From an uncultured Thermotogae bacterium (GTDB lineage Bacteria > Thermotogota > Thermotogae > Mesoaciditogales > Mesoaciditogaceae): DNA of 64,000 bases. The notes beneath the pieces are model-generated. The model was not told the DNA's origin, did no database searches, and saw only the letters and a program-made list of their open reading frames with translations. The position numbers and the translations under genes were made by a program. Location of the stretch: positions 33,698 through 97,697 of the forward strand of contig CAJXLN010000002.1 in NCBI GenBank assembly GCA_913056255.1, in the 5' to 3' direction. Positions 51,635 to 63,833 of the stretch are shown here, one piece after another (within the stretch, counting starts at the first letter, position 1; every line of letters begins with the position of its first letter).

Positions 51635-52435
51635 GTGGAAGTTTGGTACCCATCTCATGTCGAAAAAGCTAAAAAAGCTATAAAGTCCTTGGTGAAGTCG
51701 GTTTCTGGTGTGGTGGAGATCGTTGATGCACGCGCTCCAATGGCAACTCGTCCAATGGATATAGAACCTTATTTCGCCGATAAGATAAGAATGATCTTTT
51801 TGAATAAAACCGATCTTGCCGATCCGATAATAACAAACATGTGGATCGAATCGCTTTCAAAAAGCGATTCGATCGTGATGTCAGGTTCTCTGAAAGAGAT
51901 GCGAAATGTAAAGAAGATGTTCGACCGTTTTAGAAGCCCTCATGAGATCAATGTTGCAATTGTTGGAATGCCTAATGTTGGAAAATCGACATTGGTTAAC
52001 ATGATCAAGCGCAAAAGATCGGCCTTTGTTGCTGATAAGCCTGGAATTACAAGGGTTGTTCAATGGATGAAGGTTAGCGATCATCTCAAAGTTTTAGATA
52101 CACCTGGAGTTACATATCCAAGGATATACAACGATCTTCTATATGCAAAATTAGGGTTGTGCAATGTTGTGGATATCGAAAAGATCAATTTCGAAGCTTT
52201 GATATACTATGAACTTGATCTTCTGTCTAAAAATCAACCTGAGGTGGTTGAAAAGATAGGTGAAGGTTCATCAGTAATGGAAAGAGTGGAAAGTTATGCT
52301 AAAAAACACGGCTTCCTGTTGAAAGGTGGAATCTTAGATATGAATAGGGCACTTCTTACCATTCACCGTGAAATAACACATGGGAAGTTTGGAAGAATCT
52401 CTTACGAGACGCCGAATGACTACGATGAGATTTAA
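51635..52435 (+). CDS. rbgA: ribosome biogenesis GTPase RbgA (YlqF)
   Basis: RbgA is a circularly permuted GTPase needed for late 50S assembly. Motif order shows the permutation: G4 LNKTDLAD (about 51), then G1 [12 protein letters not shown] (about 110), then G3 LDTPGVTYP. The helical C-terminal domain follows. The 266-residue length is normal. AGAGGAG precedes GTG 51635. The coding sequence contains an unusual perfect hairpin at 51844-51874. Confidence 0.94.
   Translation: MEVWYPSHVEKAKKAIKSLVKSVSGVVEIVDARAPMATRPMDIEPYFADKIRMIFLNKTDLADPIITNMWIESLSKSDSIVMSGSLKEMRNVKKMFDRFRSPHEINVAIVGMPNVGKSTLVNMIKRKRSAFVADKPGITRVVQWMKVSDHLKVLDTPGVTYPRIYNDLLYAKLGLCNVVDIEKINFEALIYYELDLLSKNQPEVVEKIGEGSSVMERVESYAKKHGFLLKGGILDMNRALLTIHREITHGKFGRISYETPNDYDEI
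51844..51874. repeat. 14-bp perfect inverted repeat inside rbgA
   Basis: GATCGAATCGCTTT (51844-51857) and AAAGCGATTCGATC (51861-51874) are perfect reverse complements around a three-base loop, CAA. It encodes part of the linker between G4 and G1. A 14-bp perfect stem is unlikely by chance in 64 kb. Confidence 0.9.
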
Positions 52436-52449
52436 AAGGAGGAAAGAAG

Positions 52450-52689
52450 ATGGAAGATATTTTCGAGAAAGTAAAGAATGTTATCGCTGATAAGTTAGGT
52501 GTGGAGCCTGAAGAGATCACAGAATCCTCTTCGTTCATAGACGATCTTGGAGCCGATTCTCTTGATGTGGTGGATATCGTTATGGCTTTTGAGGATGAAT
52601 TTGGAGTTAAAATCGCCGATGATGAATTGGAGAAATTCACGACAGTTGGTGACATTGTTAAGTACTTGAAAGAGAAAGCTCAAAATTGA
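52450..52689 (+). CDS. acpP: acyl carrier protein
   Basis: The 79-residue protein has the carrier motif LGADSLD with the phosphopantetheine-binding Ser37, and acidic helices ([17 protein letters not shown]). It carries acyl groups in fatty acid synthesis. AAAGGAGGAAA precedes the ATG. No fatty-acid synthesis genes adjoin it in the window; minC follows by 33 bases. Confidence 0.96.
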   Translation: MEDIFEKVKNVIADKLGVEPEEITESSSFIDDLGADSLDVVDIVMAFEDEFGVKIADDELEKFTTVGDIVKYLKEKAQN

Positions 52690-52722
52690 TCGCAATCTTT
52701 ATGAAAGTTGAGAGGTGGGGCA

Positions 52723-53403
52723 ATGGGTAGCGTCGATTTACGAATGACAAAGCAAGGCGTTGTGCTTTTTATTGAGAAGTACGATGCTCTTTCTCAACTT
52801 TTTGCAGATATCACCAACAAATTCTTGCAACTTGACGGCTTTTTTGCCAGAGGTGACAAAATCTCGGTGATGATCAAAGATAGAGAGAAATACTCTAAGG
52901 ATATAACAGAGATAGTTTCATTTGTGGAGAAGATGGGATTTAAAGTTGGAGAAATACTCGTTGGAGAAATGCACAAAAAAATGCCAAATAAACTGTCTGT
53001 AAAGCAAAAAATGAAGGTCGTTGAGAGTGAGAATGTCCAACGACTCAATCCTACAAAAGTCGTCAGGAAAACTGTGAGATCTGGGCAAGTCGTTATACAT
53101 GATGGTGATGTAATTCTCATGGGAAATCTGAATTCCGGAGGGGAAATTATTTCCGCTGGTAACGTGATGGTTTTGGGAGAAGCACGTGGAGTGATACGTG
53201 CGGGAGTTAAAGGTGATGAAGAGGCGCTCGTTTTTGCAATAGTCATGTCTCCAGAACTCATTCAAATTGCAGATCATGTCTCGCACGTTCCAGAATCCTT
53301 TGAAAACACCGTAGCACATGTTAGAGGTGGAAAAGTTGTTGTGGAAAAGTACGACAATATCAAGTTTGGCGTTAGAAGATCACGAACTGAAAAAGAGCGT
53401 TGA
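52723..53403 (+). CDS. minC: septum site-determining protein MinC
   Basis: MinC inhibits FtsZ polymerisation away from midcell. The 226-residue protein has a divergent N-terminal domain and the conserved C-terminal beta-helix: RSGQVVIHDGDVILMGNLNSGGE, of which HDGDVILMGNLNSGG is diagnostic, followed by GNVMVLGEARGVIRAG. AGAGGTGG (52711-52718) selects ATG 52723 although the frame is open from TTG 52708. minD and minE are not adjacent. Confidence 0.94.
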   Translation: MGSVDLRMTKQGVVLFIEKYDALSQLFADITNKFLQLDGFFARGDKISVMIKDREKYSKDITEIVSFVEKMGFKVGEILVGEMHKKMPNKLSVKQKMKVVESENVQRLNPTKVVRKTVRSGQVVIHDGDVILMGNLNSGGEIISAGNVMVLGEARGVIRAGVKGDEEALVFAIVMSPELIQIADHVSHVPESFENTVAHVRGGKVVVEKYDNIKFGVRRSRTEKER

Positions 53404-53469
53404 GCTTTTAAAAGAATTGTCGATGATTTTTTGACCTTCAGGATGCGAAAGAAAGTTAATTACTTCTCG

Positions 53470-53600
53470 CATAAATGCGGAGGGCTTGTGAGAGCAAGTC
53501 CTGATGTTGTTTATGACTGTGTAGGTATTCTTTTTGAAAGGGGGATGCGTCAATTCCCCTTTCTAATGAATTGAAGAGTTTATTTGACGCAAATCCTACG
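53470..53600 (+). other. possible structured RNA leader before the aroB-like gene
   Basis: The spacer holds nested complementary segments: GGGCTTG/CAAGTCC (53482-53501 area), GAAAGGGG/CCCCTTTC (53536-53543 with 53556-53563) and GTAGG/CCTAC (53521-53525 with 53595-53599). TGCGTCAA in the loop of the second hairpin (53546-53553) is complementary to TTGACGCA downstream (53584-53591), a pseudoknot pattern. There is no T-run terminator. I do not recognise a riboswitch class, and chance pairing cannot be excluded. Confidence 0.35.
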
Positions 53601-53629
53601 AATTTTTTGATTGAGGAGGAGATCACGTT

Positions 53630-54643
53630 CTGAAAGTAGTTGACTTTTCTCCTGAAGCTGTTAGAATTCAGCCGATGGAAGTGTACCTTTTAGACAAGAA
53701 AAAAGAATTGTCAGATCTCATCGCTTCTACGTATCCAGGAAGAGGGATTATTTATTTTTTAGATTCAAAGGTAAAGCTTTTTCATTTTGACGTAGTCGAT
53801 GTGATGAATTCCTTTCCAATTTTTGCTGGAGAGCGTGGCAAGTCTGTAGTAGGTGTCATGGATATTCAAAATCATTTGATAAATTCGGATTTGAATGATC
53901 CTGTGGTCGTTGTTATGGGGGGCGGTACAGTACTTGATATGAGTGGATTTGCACTTGCCACTTTTACCAAAAAACTAAAAACGATTTTTGTGCCAACAAC
54001 ATTTAGTTCCCAACTTGAGGGATTCTTCAAAGAAGATGTTTACATCAATTTTAACCGAGTTAAGGATGTAATGAGAGTTGGTTTTCATCCAAATCTTTTG
54101 GTAAACATCATGGAATTCACAAAGACTCAAAGTTTTGAAGAGAAGAGAAAATCTTTTATTCAGGCAGTCACAGTAGGGCTTTCTCATTCAAAAAAATTTT
54201 TTAAAACGGCATTCAAAGTGATCACTTCGAATTTGCTCAGTAACGAAGAGATGATCAAGCACATACTCTTTGAGAGTATTCAAATGCGTGCCAATATAAA
54301 GGGGAATTTGGTGGGAGAAGAAAGTGCGAGAGCTTTGATCACAGCTTCAAAACTTGAAATGCCTTATTTAACGGCTTTACAATACGGAGTCCTGATAGAA
54401 TCTTTTATTTCCAACAAATTAGGCTTTTTTTCAGACGAGTCTTTTAGAGAAGTTTACAATTTGGTAAGAATGTGTGGAAACGCACATTTCGATCTGTCAA
54501 GTGCCGTGGAAGCTCTCTCATATCAAGAAGATCCTCTTAGAGTACGACTTCCCGTCAAAATAGGTAGCTCGATTGAACATCAGATCTTTCCCGGATTTTT
54601 AACAGAAATGATATATTCAGCACACTCTAAAGGCTTTTTATAA
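53630..54643 (+). CDS. AroB-like (3-dehydroquinate synthase/glycerol dehydrogenase fold) protein, degenerate active site
   Basis: VVVVMGGGTVLDMSGFALATF and IFVPTTFSSQLEG match the nucleotide-binding half of the dehydroquinate synthase-like family. In the C-terminal half, the AE..K segment reads QAVTVGLSHS and the zinc-ligand GHT-x-GHA motif reads ASKLEMPYLTALQ, so the metal ligands appear lost. It is therefore unlikely to be a working dehydroquinate synthase. The ATG at 53675 has no ribosome site. GAGGAGGAG (53613-53621) sits eight bases before an in-frame CTG (53630), giving LKVVDFSPEAVRIQP in front, so CTG is the likely start (337 residues). Confidence 0.75.
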   Translation: MKVVDFSPEAVRIQPMEVYLLDKKKELSDLIASTYPGRGIIYFLDSKVKLFHFDVVDVMNSFPIFAGERGKSVVGVMDIQNHLINSDLNDPVVVVMGGGTVLDMSGFALATFTKKLKTIFVPTTFSSQLEGFFKEDVYINFNRVKDVMRVGFHPNLLVNIMEFTKTQSFEEKRKSFIQAVTVGLSHSKKFFKTAFKVITSNLLSNEEMIKHILFESIQMRANIKGNLVGEESARALITASKLEMPYLTALQYGVLIESFISNKLGFFSDESFREVYNLVRMCGNAHFDLSSAVEALSYQEDPLRVRLPVKIGSSIEHQIFPGFLTEMIYSAHSKGFL

Positions 54644-54672
54644 GAATAAATGGAACAAGGAGGGGAGAAAAA

Positions 54673-55380
54673 GTGGAAGAAAAACATGAAATCTACTACA
54701 AGGTAAGATTGGCAATATTAGTGGCGATCGTAGGTCTCCTGATTGCCACGATAGGATGGTTGGCGGGTGTAAATGGAAGGGTAAACTCGGTGGCGAAGCA
54801 GATCGATAGTGAAAAAACTGCCATTTCTTCACTTAACACGTTAGTTGCAAGCCTCACGGCAAAAGTCGATGATATTACACTTAAAGCTTCAAGATTATCA
54901 AATAACATCAAAGTCAATCTTCCAACTCTATCATCTACGTATATTTCAATCCAGTCGATGAAGTACACAACTATTCTAAAAAATGCACCTCTAACCGTTT
55001 CTTCAAGTGCGATATTAGATACTATTTCTTCGACGGATATCAAAAGCTTCAAATCCATACTCGAAGGCACGGGAGCTTACGAAATAACAGAGTACAATGG
55101 AATGTACAACCTTGCTTACCAGGATAATTTCGGGACAACGTACTCCATTCAGATCGTTTCATCTCCATATCCCGATAGAGTGATGGATCTGGTGAAAAAA
55201 TTGAGAAGTCTTGGACAACCTGCGTTTGAAATCAACTATGCCAATCAATCCGGATTATTCATCGGAGTCTTCCCAACTTATTCACAAGCAAAGGAATACG
55301 CAAGTTCAATAAGTTCAACGTCTATTTTATCCATAGTTGGTACCGGACCAAAAAACTGGTTACCGAGGAAAATACCATGA
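54673..55380 (+). CDS. membrane-anchored protein with SPOR-like C-terminal domain
   Basis: The 235-residue protein has one membrane segment (about 11-32), a coiled-coil region (about 36-80) and a C-terminal part with the SPOR-type pattern: YSIQIVSSPYPDRVMDLVKKL, broken here, then GLFIGVFPTYSQAKEYASSI. SPOR domains bind peptidoglycan stripped of stem peptides, often at division sites. GTG 54673 follows AGGAGGGGAG. The next gene begins five bases after the stop. The assignment is by pattern only. Confidence 0.7.
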   Translation: MEEKHEIYYKVRLAILVAIVGLLIATIGWLAGVNGRVNSVAKQIDSEKTAISSLNTLVASLTAKVDDITLKASRLSNNIKVNLPTLSSTYISIQSMKYTTILKNAPLTVSSSAILDTISSTDIKSFKSILEGTGAYEITEYNGMYNLAYQDNFGTTYSIQIVSSPYPDRVMDLVKKLRSLGQPAFEINYANQSGLFIGVFPTYSQAKEYASSISSTSILSIVGTGPKNWLPRKIP

Positions 55381-55384
55381 AACA

Positions 55385-55945
55385 ATGAAAACGAAAACTC
55401 GAATCGTTGTAGGAGTAGCTCTTTTGCTGATTTTGACAGGAGCAGTGATTCTTTTCACGCCACTTGGAAAGAGTGACAAGTTGAAGAATGAAGTATCTGT
55501 TTCACAGACTTCTGCCAAATTTTCTTTGATAGATGTGAACAATGCATCGATTAGAGAATTGGAAAAATTGCCTGGTGTGGGACCTTCTAAAGCACGGGCA
55601 ATTGTTGAGTACAGAAAAAAGAATGGAGCTTTCAAGAAAATTCAAGATTTACTGAAAGTATCAGGAATAGGAAAGGTAACACTCAAGAAATTCTCTAACA
55701 TGATCACGGGTTTTTCGGTGTCAAGCCAACCATCGAAAAATGCAGACCTTGTGGATATAAACAAGGCATCTGTTAATGAGTTCGAACAACTCCCCTCAAT
55801 TGGACCAACAAAGGCTAAAGAGATCGTTGAATACAGGGACTTACATGGCCCTTTTTCGAATGTTGAAGAACTTTTAGAAGTTAAGGGAATAGGCCCTAAA
55901 ACCTTGGAGAAGATCAAAACATTGGTAAAGGCCGGGAAGAGTTAA
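55385..55945 (+). CDS. ComEA-like protein with two helix-hairpin-helix modules
   Basis: The 186-residue protein has an N-terminal membrane anchor (about 7-26) and two ComEA-type HhH modules: IDVNNASIRELEKLPGVGPSKARAIVEYR, quoted in part, and DINKASVNEFEQLPSIGPTKA. Each is followed by a second half (LKVSGIGKVTLKKF and LEVKGIGPKTLEKI). ComEA binds DNA outside the membrane during natural transformation and usually has one such module. The start is ATG 55385, just after the SPOR-like gene. comEC is not in the window. Confidence 0.85.
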   Translation: MKTKTRIVVGVALLLILTGAVILFTPLGKSDKLKNEVSVSQTSAKFSLIDVNNASIRELEKLPGVGPSKARAIVEYRKKNGAFKKIQDLLKVSGIGKVTLKKFSNMITGFSVSSQPSKNADLVDINKASVNEFEQLPSIGPTKAKEIVEYRDLHGPFSNVEELLEVKGIGPKTLEKIKTLVKAGKS

Positions 55946-55954
55946 GCCTTTGTG

Positions 55955-55983
55955 TTGACTTTGATCGATTTAAGTGGTATGAT
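55955..55983 (+). promoter_or_regulatory. promoter of the cold-shock gene
   Basis: TTGACT (55955-55960), a 17-base spacer and TATGAT (55978-55983) preceded by TGG form a strong promoter, 46 bases before the start codon. Confidence 0.8.
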
Positions 55984-56029
55984 CTGCTTGTGACCGCAAG
56001 GTCATACGAATTTTAAGGAGGCAAGATGC

Positions 56030-56230
56030 ATGAAAGGTACTGTTAAGTGGTTTGACCCCAAGAAAGGCTACGGATTCATCACAATGGAGGACGGAAATGA
56101 CATTTTTGTTCACTATTCCGCGATAAGCATGGATGGATTCAAGACTCTTGAGGAAAATCAGAGAGTCGAGTTCGACATCACGGAGGGTCCCAAAGGTAAA
56201 CAAGCTTCAAATGTGAGATTCGCAGACTAA
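56030..56230 (+). CDS. csp: cold-shock protein
   Basis: The 66-residue OB-fold protein has both RNA-binding motifs: KGYGFIT (RNP1) and DIFVHYSAI (RNP2), with the N-terminal [11 protein letters not shown]. It acts as an RNA chaperone. AAGGAGG precedes the ATG. It is a single-gene unit with its own promoter and terminator. Confidence 0.97.
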   Translation: MKGTVKWFDPKKGYGFITMEDGNDIFVHYSAISMDGFKTLEENQRVEFDITEGPKGKQASNVRFAD

Positions 56231-56257
56231 TTTAATCAGTTTGTCAAACTCGAGAGA

Positions 56258-56285
56258 AAAAGCCCGGCTATGGTCGGGCTTTTAA
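56258..56285 (+). terminator. terminator of the cold-shock gene
   Basis: AAAAGCCCG and CGGGCTTTT form a 9-bp stem around GCTATGGT, and T residues continue from the stem. Confidence 0.88.
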
Positions 56286-56501
56286 TATTGGTTGAAGAGA
56301 TGAGCTACACGTTCCGCAGCAAAAATGAGATAAGATAGAAATTTCTGTGTATGGAGCAAAGAAATCTTCGCTTGAGCGAGGATCGATGAATAAATTCTTA
56401 CAATAATCACTGTAATCTAAAAAATGATCTTTTGAACATTCTCGTCGGAGCTTTTTTGGAATTTTTATTGAAAGTGTTAAAATTCAAGTGAATATGAATT
56501 T

Positions 56502-56568
56502 CTTGTATAATCCCGGGAATAAGGCTCGGGAGCTTCTACCAGATGACCGTAAATCGTCTGACTACAAG
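56502..56568 (+). ncRNA. purine riboswitch aptamer, guanine class
   Basis: P1 is CTTGTA/TACAAG (56502-56507 with 56563-56568), P2 TCCCG/CGGGA (56511-56515 with 56527-56531) and P3 CAGATGA/TCGTCTG, with the canonical loops AATAAGG and CCGTAAA and the junction TTCTACC. The specificity base in GACTAC is C, which pairs guanine; adenine switches have U there. It lies upstream of a purE remnant, glnA, guaA, guaB and purB-purA. Confidence 0.95.
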
Positions 56569-56587
56569 AGGGATGATAGGTGTGTAG

Positions 56588-56619
56588 ATCACTCTTGTGA
56601 GAGTGATTTTTTCTTTTTT
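56588..56619 (+). terminator. expression platform terminator of the guanine riboswitch
   Basis: ATCACTCT/AGAGTGAT with loop TGTG is followed by TTTTTTCTTTTTT. An alternative antiterminator pairs ACAAGAG (56564-56570) with CTCTTGT (56592-56598). It is incompatible with both P1 and the terminator, so ligand binding favours termination. Confidence 0.9.
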
Positions 56620-56670
56620 GTAGTCCCCGTTGAATCTACTTACAAAGATCACAAGAAAGGATGATGCACA

Positions 56671-56842
56671 GTGAGAGTATCTATCATTCTTGGCTCAGAA
56701 AGTAATAGGGAATTCGCACAACAAGGTTCGGAAACACTCGTAAATGCCTAATGGTATTCCAGTCGCCACGATGGGAGTTGGAAAAGCTGGCATGATCAAC
56801 GCCGCAAAATTGGCTTTGAGAATTCTGGAGGTGGTTAGATGA
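56671..56842 (+). pseudogene. purE: purE remnant (internal deletion and frameshift)
   Basis: GTG 56671, after AAAGGATG, opens a frame for VRVSIILGSESNREFAQQG, the N-terminus of N5-carboxyaminoimidazole ribonucleotide mutase (PurE), but TAA at 56749 stops it after 26 codons. Immediately afterwards, in another frame (56753-56842), GIPVATMGVGKAGMINAAKL continues as ALRILEVVR, the PurE C-terminus. About 100 residues of the usual 160 are missing between the two. Its stop codon overlaps the glnA ATG (ATGA), and the glnA ribosome site lies inside it. It was evidently the first gene after the guanine riboswitch. Confidence 0.88.
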
Positions 56843-58149
56843 CAAGAGAAGAAATTCTGAATCTCATTGAGAAGAGGAGTGTAAAGATCATTCGACTCCA
56901 ATTCACAGATTTAAATGGGACTCTTAAACAGGTAAGTGTGCCTGTTTCTGAAATTAACAGGGTGTTGGACAACGATATCATGTTCGATGGTTCATCGATA
57001 GAGGGATTCGCCCGCATCGAAGAATCAGATATGTATCTCAAACCCGATCTTAACACTTTCACATTGATACCGTGGGAAGGTTTTAAATCAGCCCGAATTA
57101 TTTGTGATGTCATGAATTCGGACGGAACGAATTTTGAAGAATCACCAAGGTATATCCTTAAAAAAGTGATCGAAGAAACGAAAAGAATGGGTTTTGAAGC
57201 TTATGCTGGACCTGAACCTGAGTTTTTTCTCTTCGACACGAATGATGACAGTTCAAGCACTCTTCTTGATTCCGGAAGCTACTTCGACATGCTTCCGCTC
57301 AGCAGGAGTGAATTGGCGCGTCGCGAAATGGTTCAAGCGCTTGAAGACATGGGATTTCAAGTTGAAGCTGCCCATCACGAAGTAGCCCCTTCTCAGCATG
57401 AGATAGACTTCAAGTACGCGGACATATTGACAACCGCCGACAGGGTTCAAACTTTTAAGCTCGTCGTTAAAACCATTGCGATAAAGCACAATATCCATGC
57501 GACCTTCATGCCAAAACCTGTAGAAGGCATCAACGGTTCTGGAATGCACGTTCACTTGAGTCTCTTTAAGGACGGAAAGAATGCTTTTTACGATCCCAAT
57601 GGTGAATACAAACTCAGCAAAATTTTCATGCACTTCGTCGCTGGTATCGTAGAACATGCGCGTGCCATAACAGCTATCACAAATCCAACTGTGAATTCGT
57701 ATAAAAGACTCGTTCCAGGCTACGAAGCTCCTGTGAATATCGCGTGGGCTGTTGGAAACAGGAGTGCACTTGTAAGAGTGCCACAGGCCCGTGGTAATGC
57801 CACAAGGCTTGAGTACAGAAGTCCTGATCCAACGTGCAACGCTTATCTCGCTTTCGCCCTCATACTTGTTGCAGGTCTTGATGGAATAAATCGGAAGTTA
57901 ACACCACCAGAACCCATAAATCAAAATATATTCAATATGACCACTTCTCAAAGGAAAGACAAAAACATAAAGTCTTTGCCAGGAAATTTGAAAGAAGCTC
58001 TCAATGAGGCAAAACGCGATAACCTCGTTTTAGAAACGATGGGAGAGAATGCTTTTGACACTTTCTTGAAAATGAAAATATCGGAGTGGGCCGAATTCTC
58101 TTCTGCAGTGACTGATTGGGAAACGAAAAAGTACTTCAAGGTGTTGTGA
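56839..58149 (+). CDS. glnA: glutamine synthetase type I (GSI-alpha)
   Basis: The enzyme makes glutamine from glutamate, ammonia and ATP. The 436-residue protein has the beta-grasp N-domain (FDGSSIEGFARIEESDMYLKPD), the catalytic GPEPEFFLF, NGSGMHVHLSLFKDGKNAF in part, and ATRLEYRSPDPTCNAYLAF. No adenylylation Tyr is present near NIFNMTTSQRK. The Arg in GFARIEESDM matches the feedback-controlled GSI-alpha group of Bacillus and Thermotoga. Its ribosome site GGAGGTGG is in the purE remnant, and the riboswitch lies upstream, so its transcription is probably guanine-responsive. Confidence 0.95.
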   Translation: MTREEILNLIEKRSVKIIRLQFTDLNGTLKQVSVPVSEINRVLDNDIMFDGSSIEGFARIEESDMYLKPDLNTFTLIPWEGFKSARIICDVMNSDGTNFEESPRYILKKVIEETKRMGFEAYAGPEPEFFLFDTNDDSSSTLLDSGSYFDMLPLSRSELARREMVQALEDMGFQVEAAHHEVAPSQHEIDFKYADILTTADRVQTFKLVVKTIAIKHNIHATFMPKPVEGINGSGMHVHLSLFKDGKNAFYDPNGEYKLSKIFMHFVAGIVEHARAITAITNPTVNSYKRLVPGYEAPVNIAWAVGNRSALVRVPQARGNATRLEYRSPDPTCNAYLAFALILVAGLDGINRKLTPPEPINQNIFNMTTSQRKDKNIKSLPGNLKEALNEAKRDNLVLETMGENAFDTFLKMKISEWAEFSSAVTDWETKKYFKVL

Positions 58150-58155
58150 TGGTGT

Positions 58156-59667
58156 GTGGATGAAATACTTGTAATTGATTACGGTTCTCAGTATACGAGA
58201 CTTTTGGCACGGAAAATACGAGAAATCGGCGTTTATTCCCGTGTAGATGTGCCGCAAAAAGCATGTCCTTCAGACAAAACAATGGGTATAATTCTCTCCG
58301 GAGGGCCAAAAAGCGTTTACTCTTCAAATACACTTGATATACCAGATTGGGTGCTGCCTTCAGGGATTCCAATACTTGGTATTTGTTACGGTATGCATCT
58401 TTTGGTTCAAAAGTTTGGTGGAAAAGTTTTGCGTGGAAGGGTTTTTGAATATGGAATGACAACCGTGAAATTATCAGAAGATCCTATTTTTTCAGGACTT
58501 CCCAGAACTGTAAAAACCTGGATGAGCCATGGTGACTCTGTAGAAAAAATTCCAAAAAACTTTTCTGAGATCGCTAAAAGCAAGGCAGGAATAACTGCAG
58601 CTATCCGATCAAACGACGAAAAAATATACGCCTTCCAATTTCATCCAGAAGTTTTCCACACAGAACATGGAGTTGAGATGATACGGTATTTCGTTACTCA
58701 CGTGTGCAAAGCCAAAAAAAATTGGAAAATTGGAAATTACGCTGATTTTGCAGTTGAAAAAGTACGTGAAAGTATTGGAAACTCAAAAGTAATCGGTGCG
58801 ATCTCTGGAGGAGTGGATTCTGCCGTAGCCGCCATAATAACAATGCGCGCCGTCGGAGAAAATCTCCAATGCGTCTTCATTGACAACGGTTTGCTTCGCA
58901 AGGAAGATGAATCAGTTCCGGAGAAGCTTCGAGAACTCGGAATGAAAGTCAAACGTGTGGACGCTTCTGAACTCTTTTTAGAAAAATTAAAAGGAGTAAC
59001 CGATCCGGAACAAAAACGTAAGATAATAGGGGAAACTTTCATAGAAGTTTTTGAGAAAGAGGCAAAGCTTTTCGACGCCGAGTATCTTCTTCAAGGCACG
59101 ATTTATTCCGATGTAATCGAATCAGCTGCAGCTTCAGCCACCTCTTCTAAAATAAAAAGTCATCACAACGTTGGAGGACTCCCAGAAAAAATGAATTTGA
59201 AGCTTGTAGAACCGCTGCGTGAGCTTTTCAAAGACGAAGTTAGAGAGGTTGGAAAGTTATTGGGCCTCTCTCCTGATATCTTGAATCGACATCCATTTCC
59301 CGGACCGGGATTAGCTGTGAGAATAATTGGAGAGGTTACCAAAAAGCGCGTAGATATCTTAAAACGAGTCGATGACGTTTACACTCAGATACTAAGAAAA
59401 TCAGGAGAATACTCAAAGATATGGCAGGCCTTTTCTGTTCTTTTATCTGTAAAGAGTGTTGGAGTCAAGGGTGATGAGCGTTCTTACGGATACGTAGTAG
59501 CCTTGCGTGCTGTTAACAGTATTGAAGGAATGACGGCGGCATGGTATCCAATGCCGCATGATGTTCTCAGGAAAATATCATCTAGTATCACGGACCGGGT
59601 TCCTGAAATTGGCAGAGTGGTCTACGATGTGTCGGACAAACCTCCAGCCACGATAGAATGGGAATGA
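58156..59667 (+). CDS. guaA: GMP synthase (glutamine-hydrolysing)
   Basis: GuaA converts XMP to GMP with glutamine as nitrogen donor. The 503-residue protein has an N-terminal class I amidotransferase domain (GICYGMH, nucleophile about Cys77; FQFHPEVFHTEHG with His and Glu), an ATP pyrophosphatase domain (GAISGGVDSAVAAII) and the C-terminal dimerisation domain ending KPPATIEWE. GTG 58156 starts six bases after glnA. The neighbouring glutamine synthetase would supply its amide donor. Confidence 0.96.
   Translation: MDEILVIDYGSQYTRLLARKIREIGVYSRVDVPQKACPSDKTMGIILSGGPKSVYSSNTLDIPDWVLPSGIPILGICYGMHLLVQKFGGKVLRGRVFEYGMTTVKLSEDPIFSGLPRTVKTWMSHGDSVEKIPKNFSEIAKSKAGITAAIRSNDEKIYAFQFHPEVFHTEHGVEMIRYFVTHVCKAKKNWKIGNYADFAVEKVRESIGNSKVIGAISGGVDSAVAAIITMRAVGENLQCVFIDNGLLRKEDESVPEKLRELGMKVKRVDASELFLEKLKGVTDPEQKRKIIGETFIEVFEKEAKLFDAEYLLQGTIYSDVIESAAASATSSKIKSHHNVGGLPEKMNLKLVEPLRELFKDEVREVGKLLGLSPDILNRHPFPGPGLAVRIIGEVTKKRVDILKRVDDVYTQILRKSGEYSKIWQAFSVLLSVKSVGVKGDERSYGYVVALRAVNSIEGMTAAWYPMPHDVLRKISSSITDRVPEIGRVVYDVSDKPPATIEWE

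Positions 59668-63833
<4,166 letters not shown>

Noticed and set aside
56506-56511. TATAAT just before the purE remnant as a promoter -10
   Set aside because: It lies inside P1 of the riboswitch aptamer. A start downstream of it would remove half the aptamer, so the real promoter must be further upstream.
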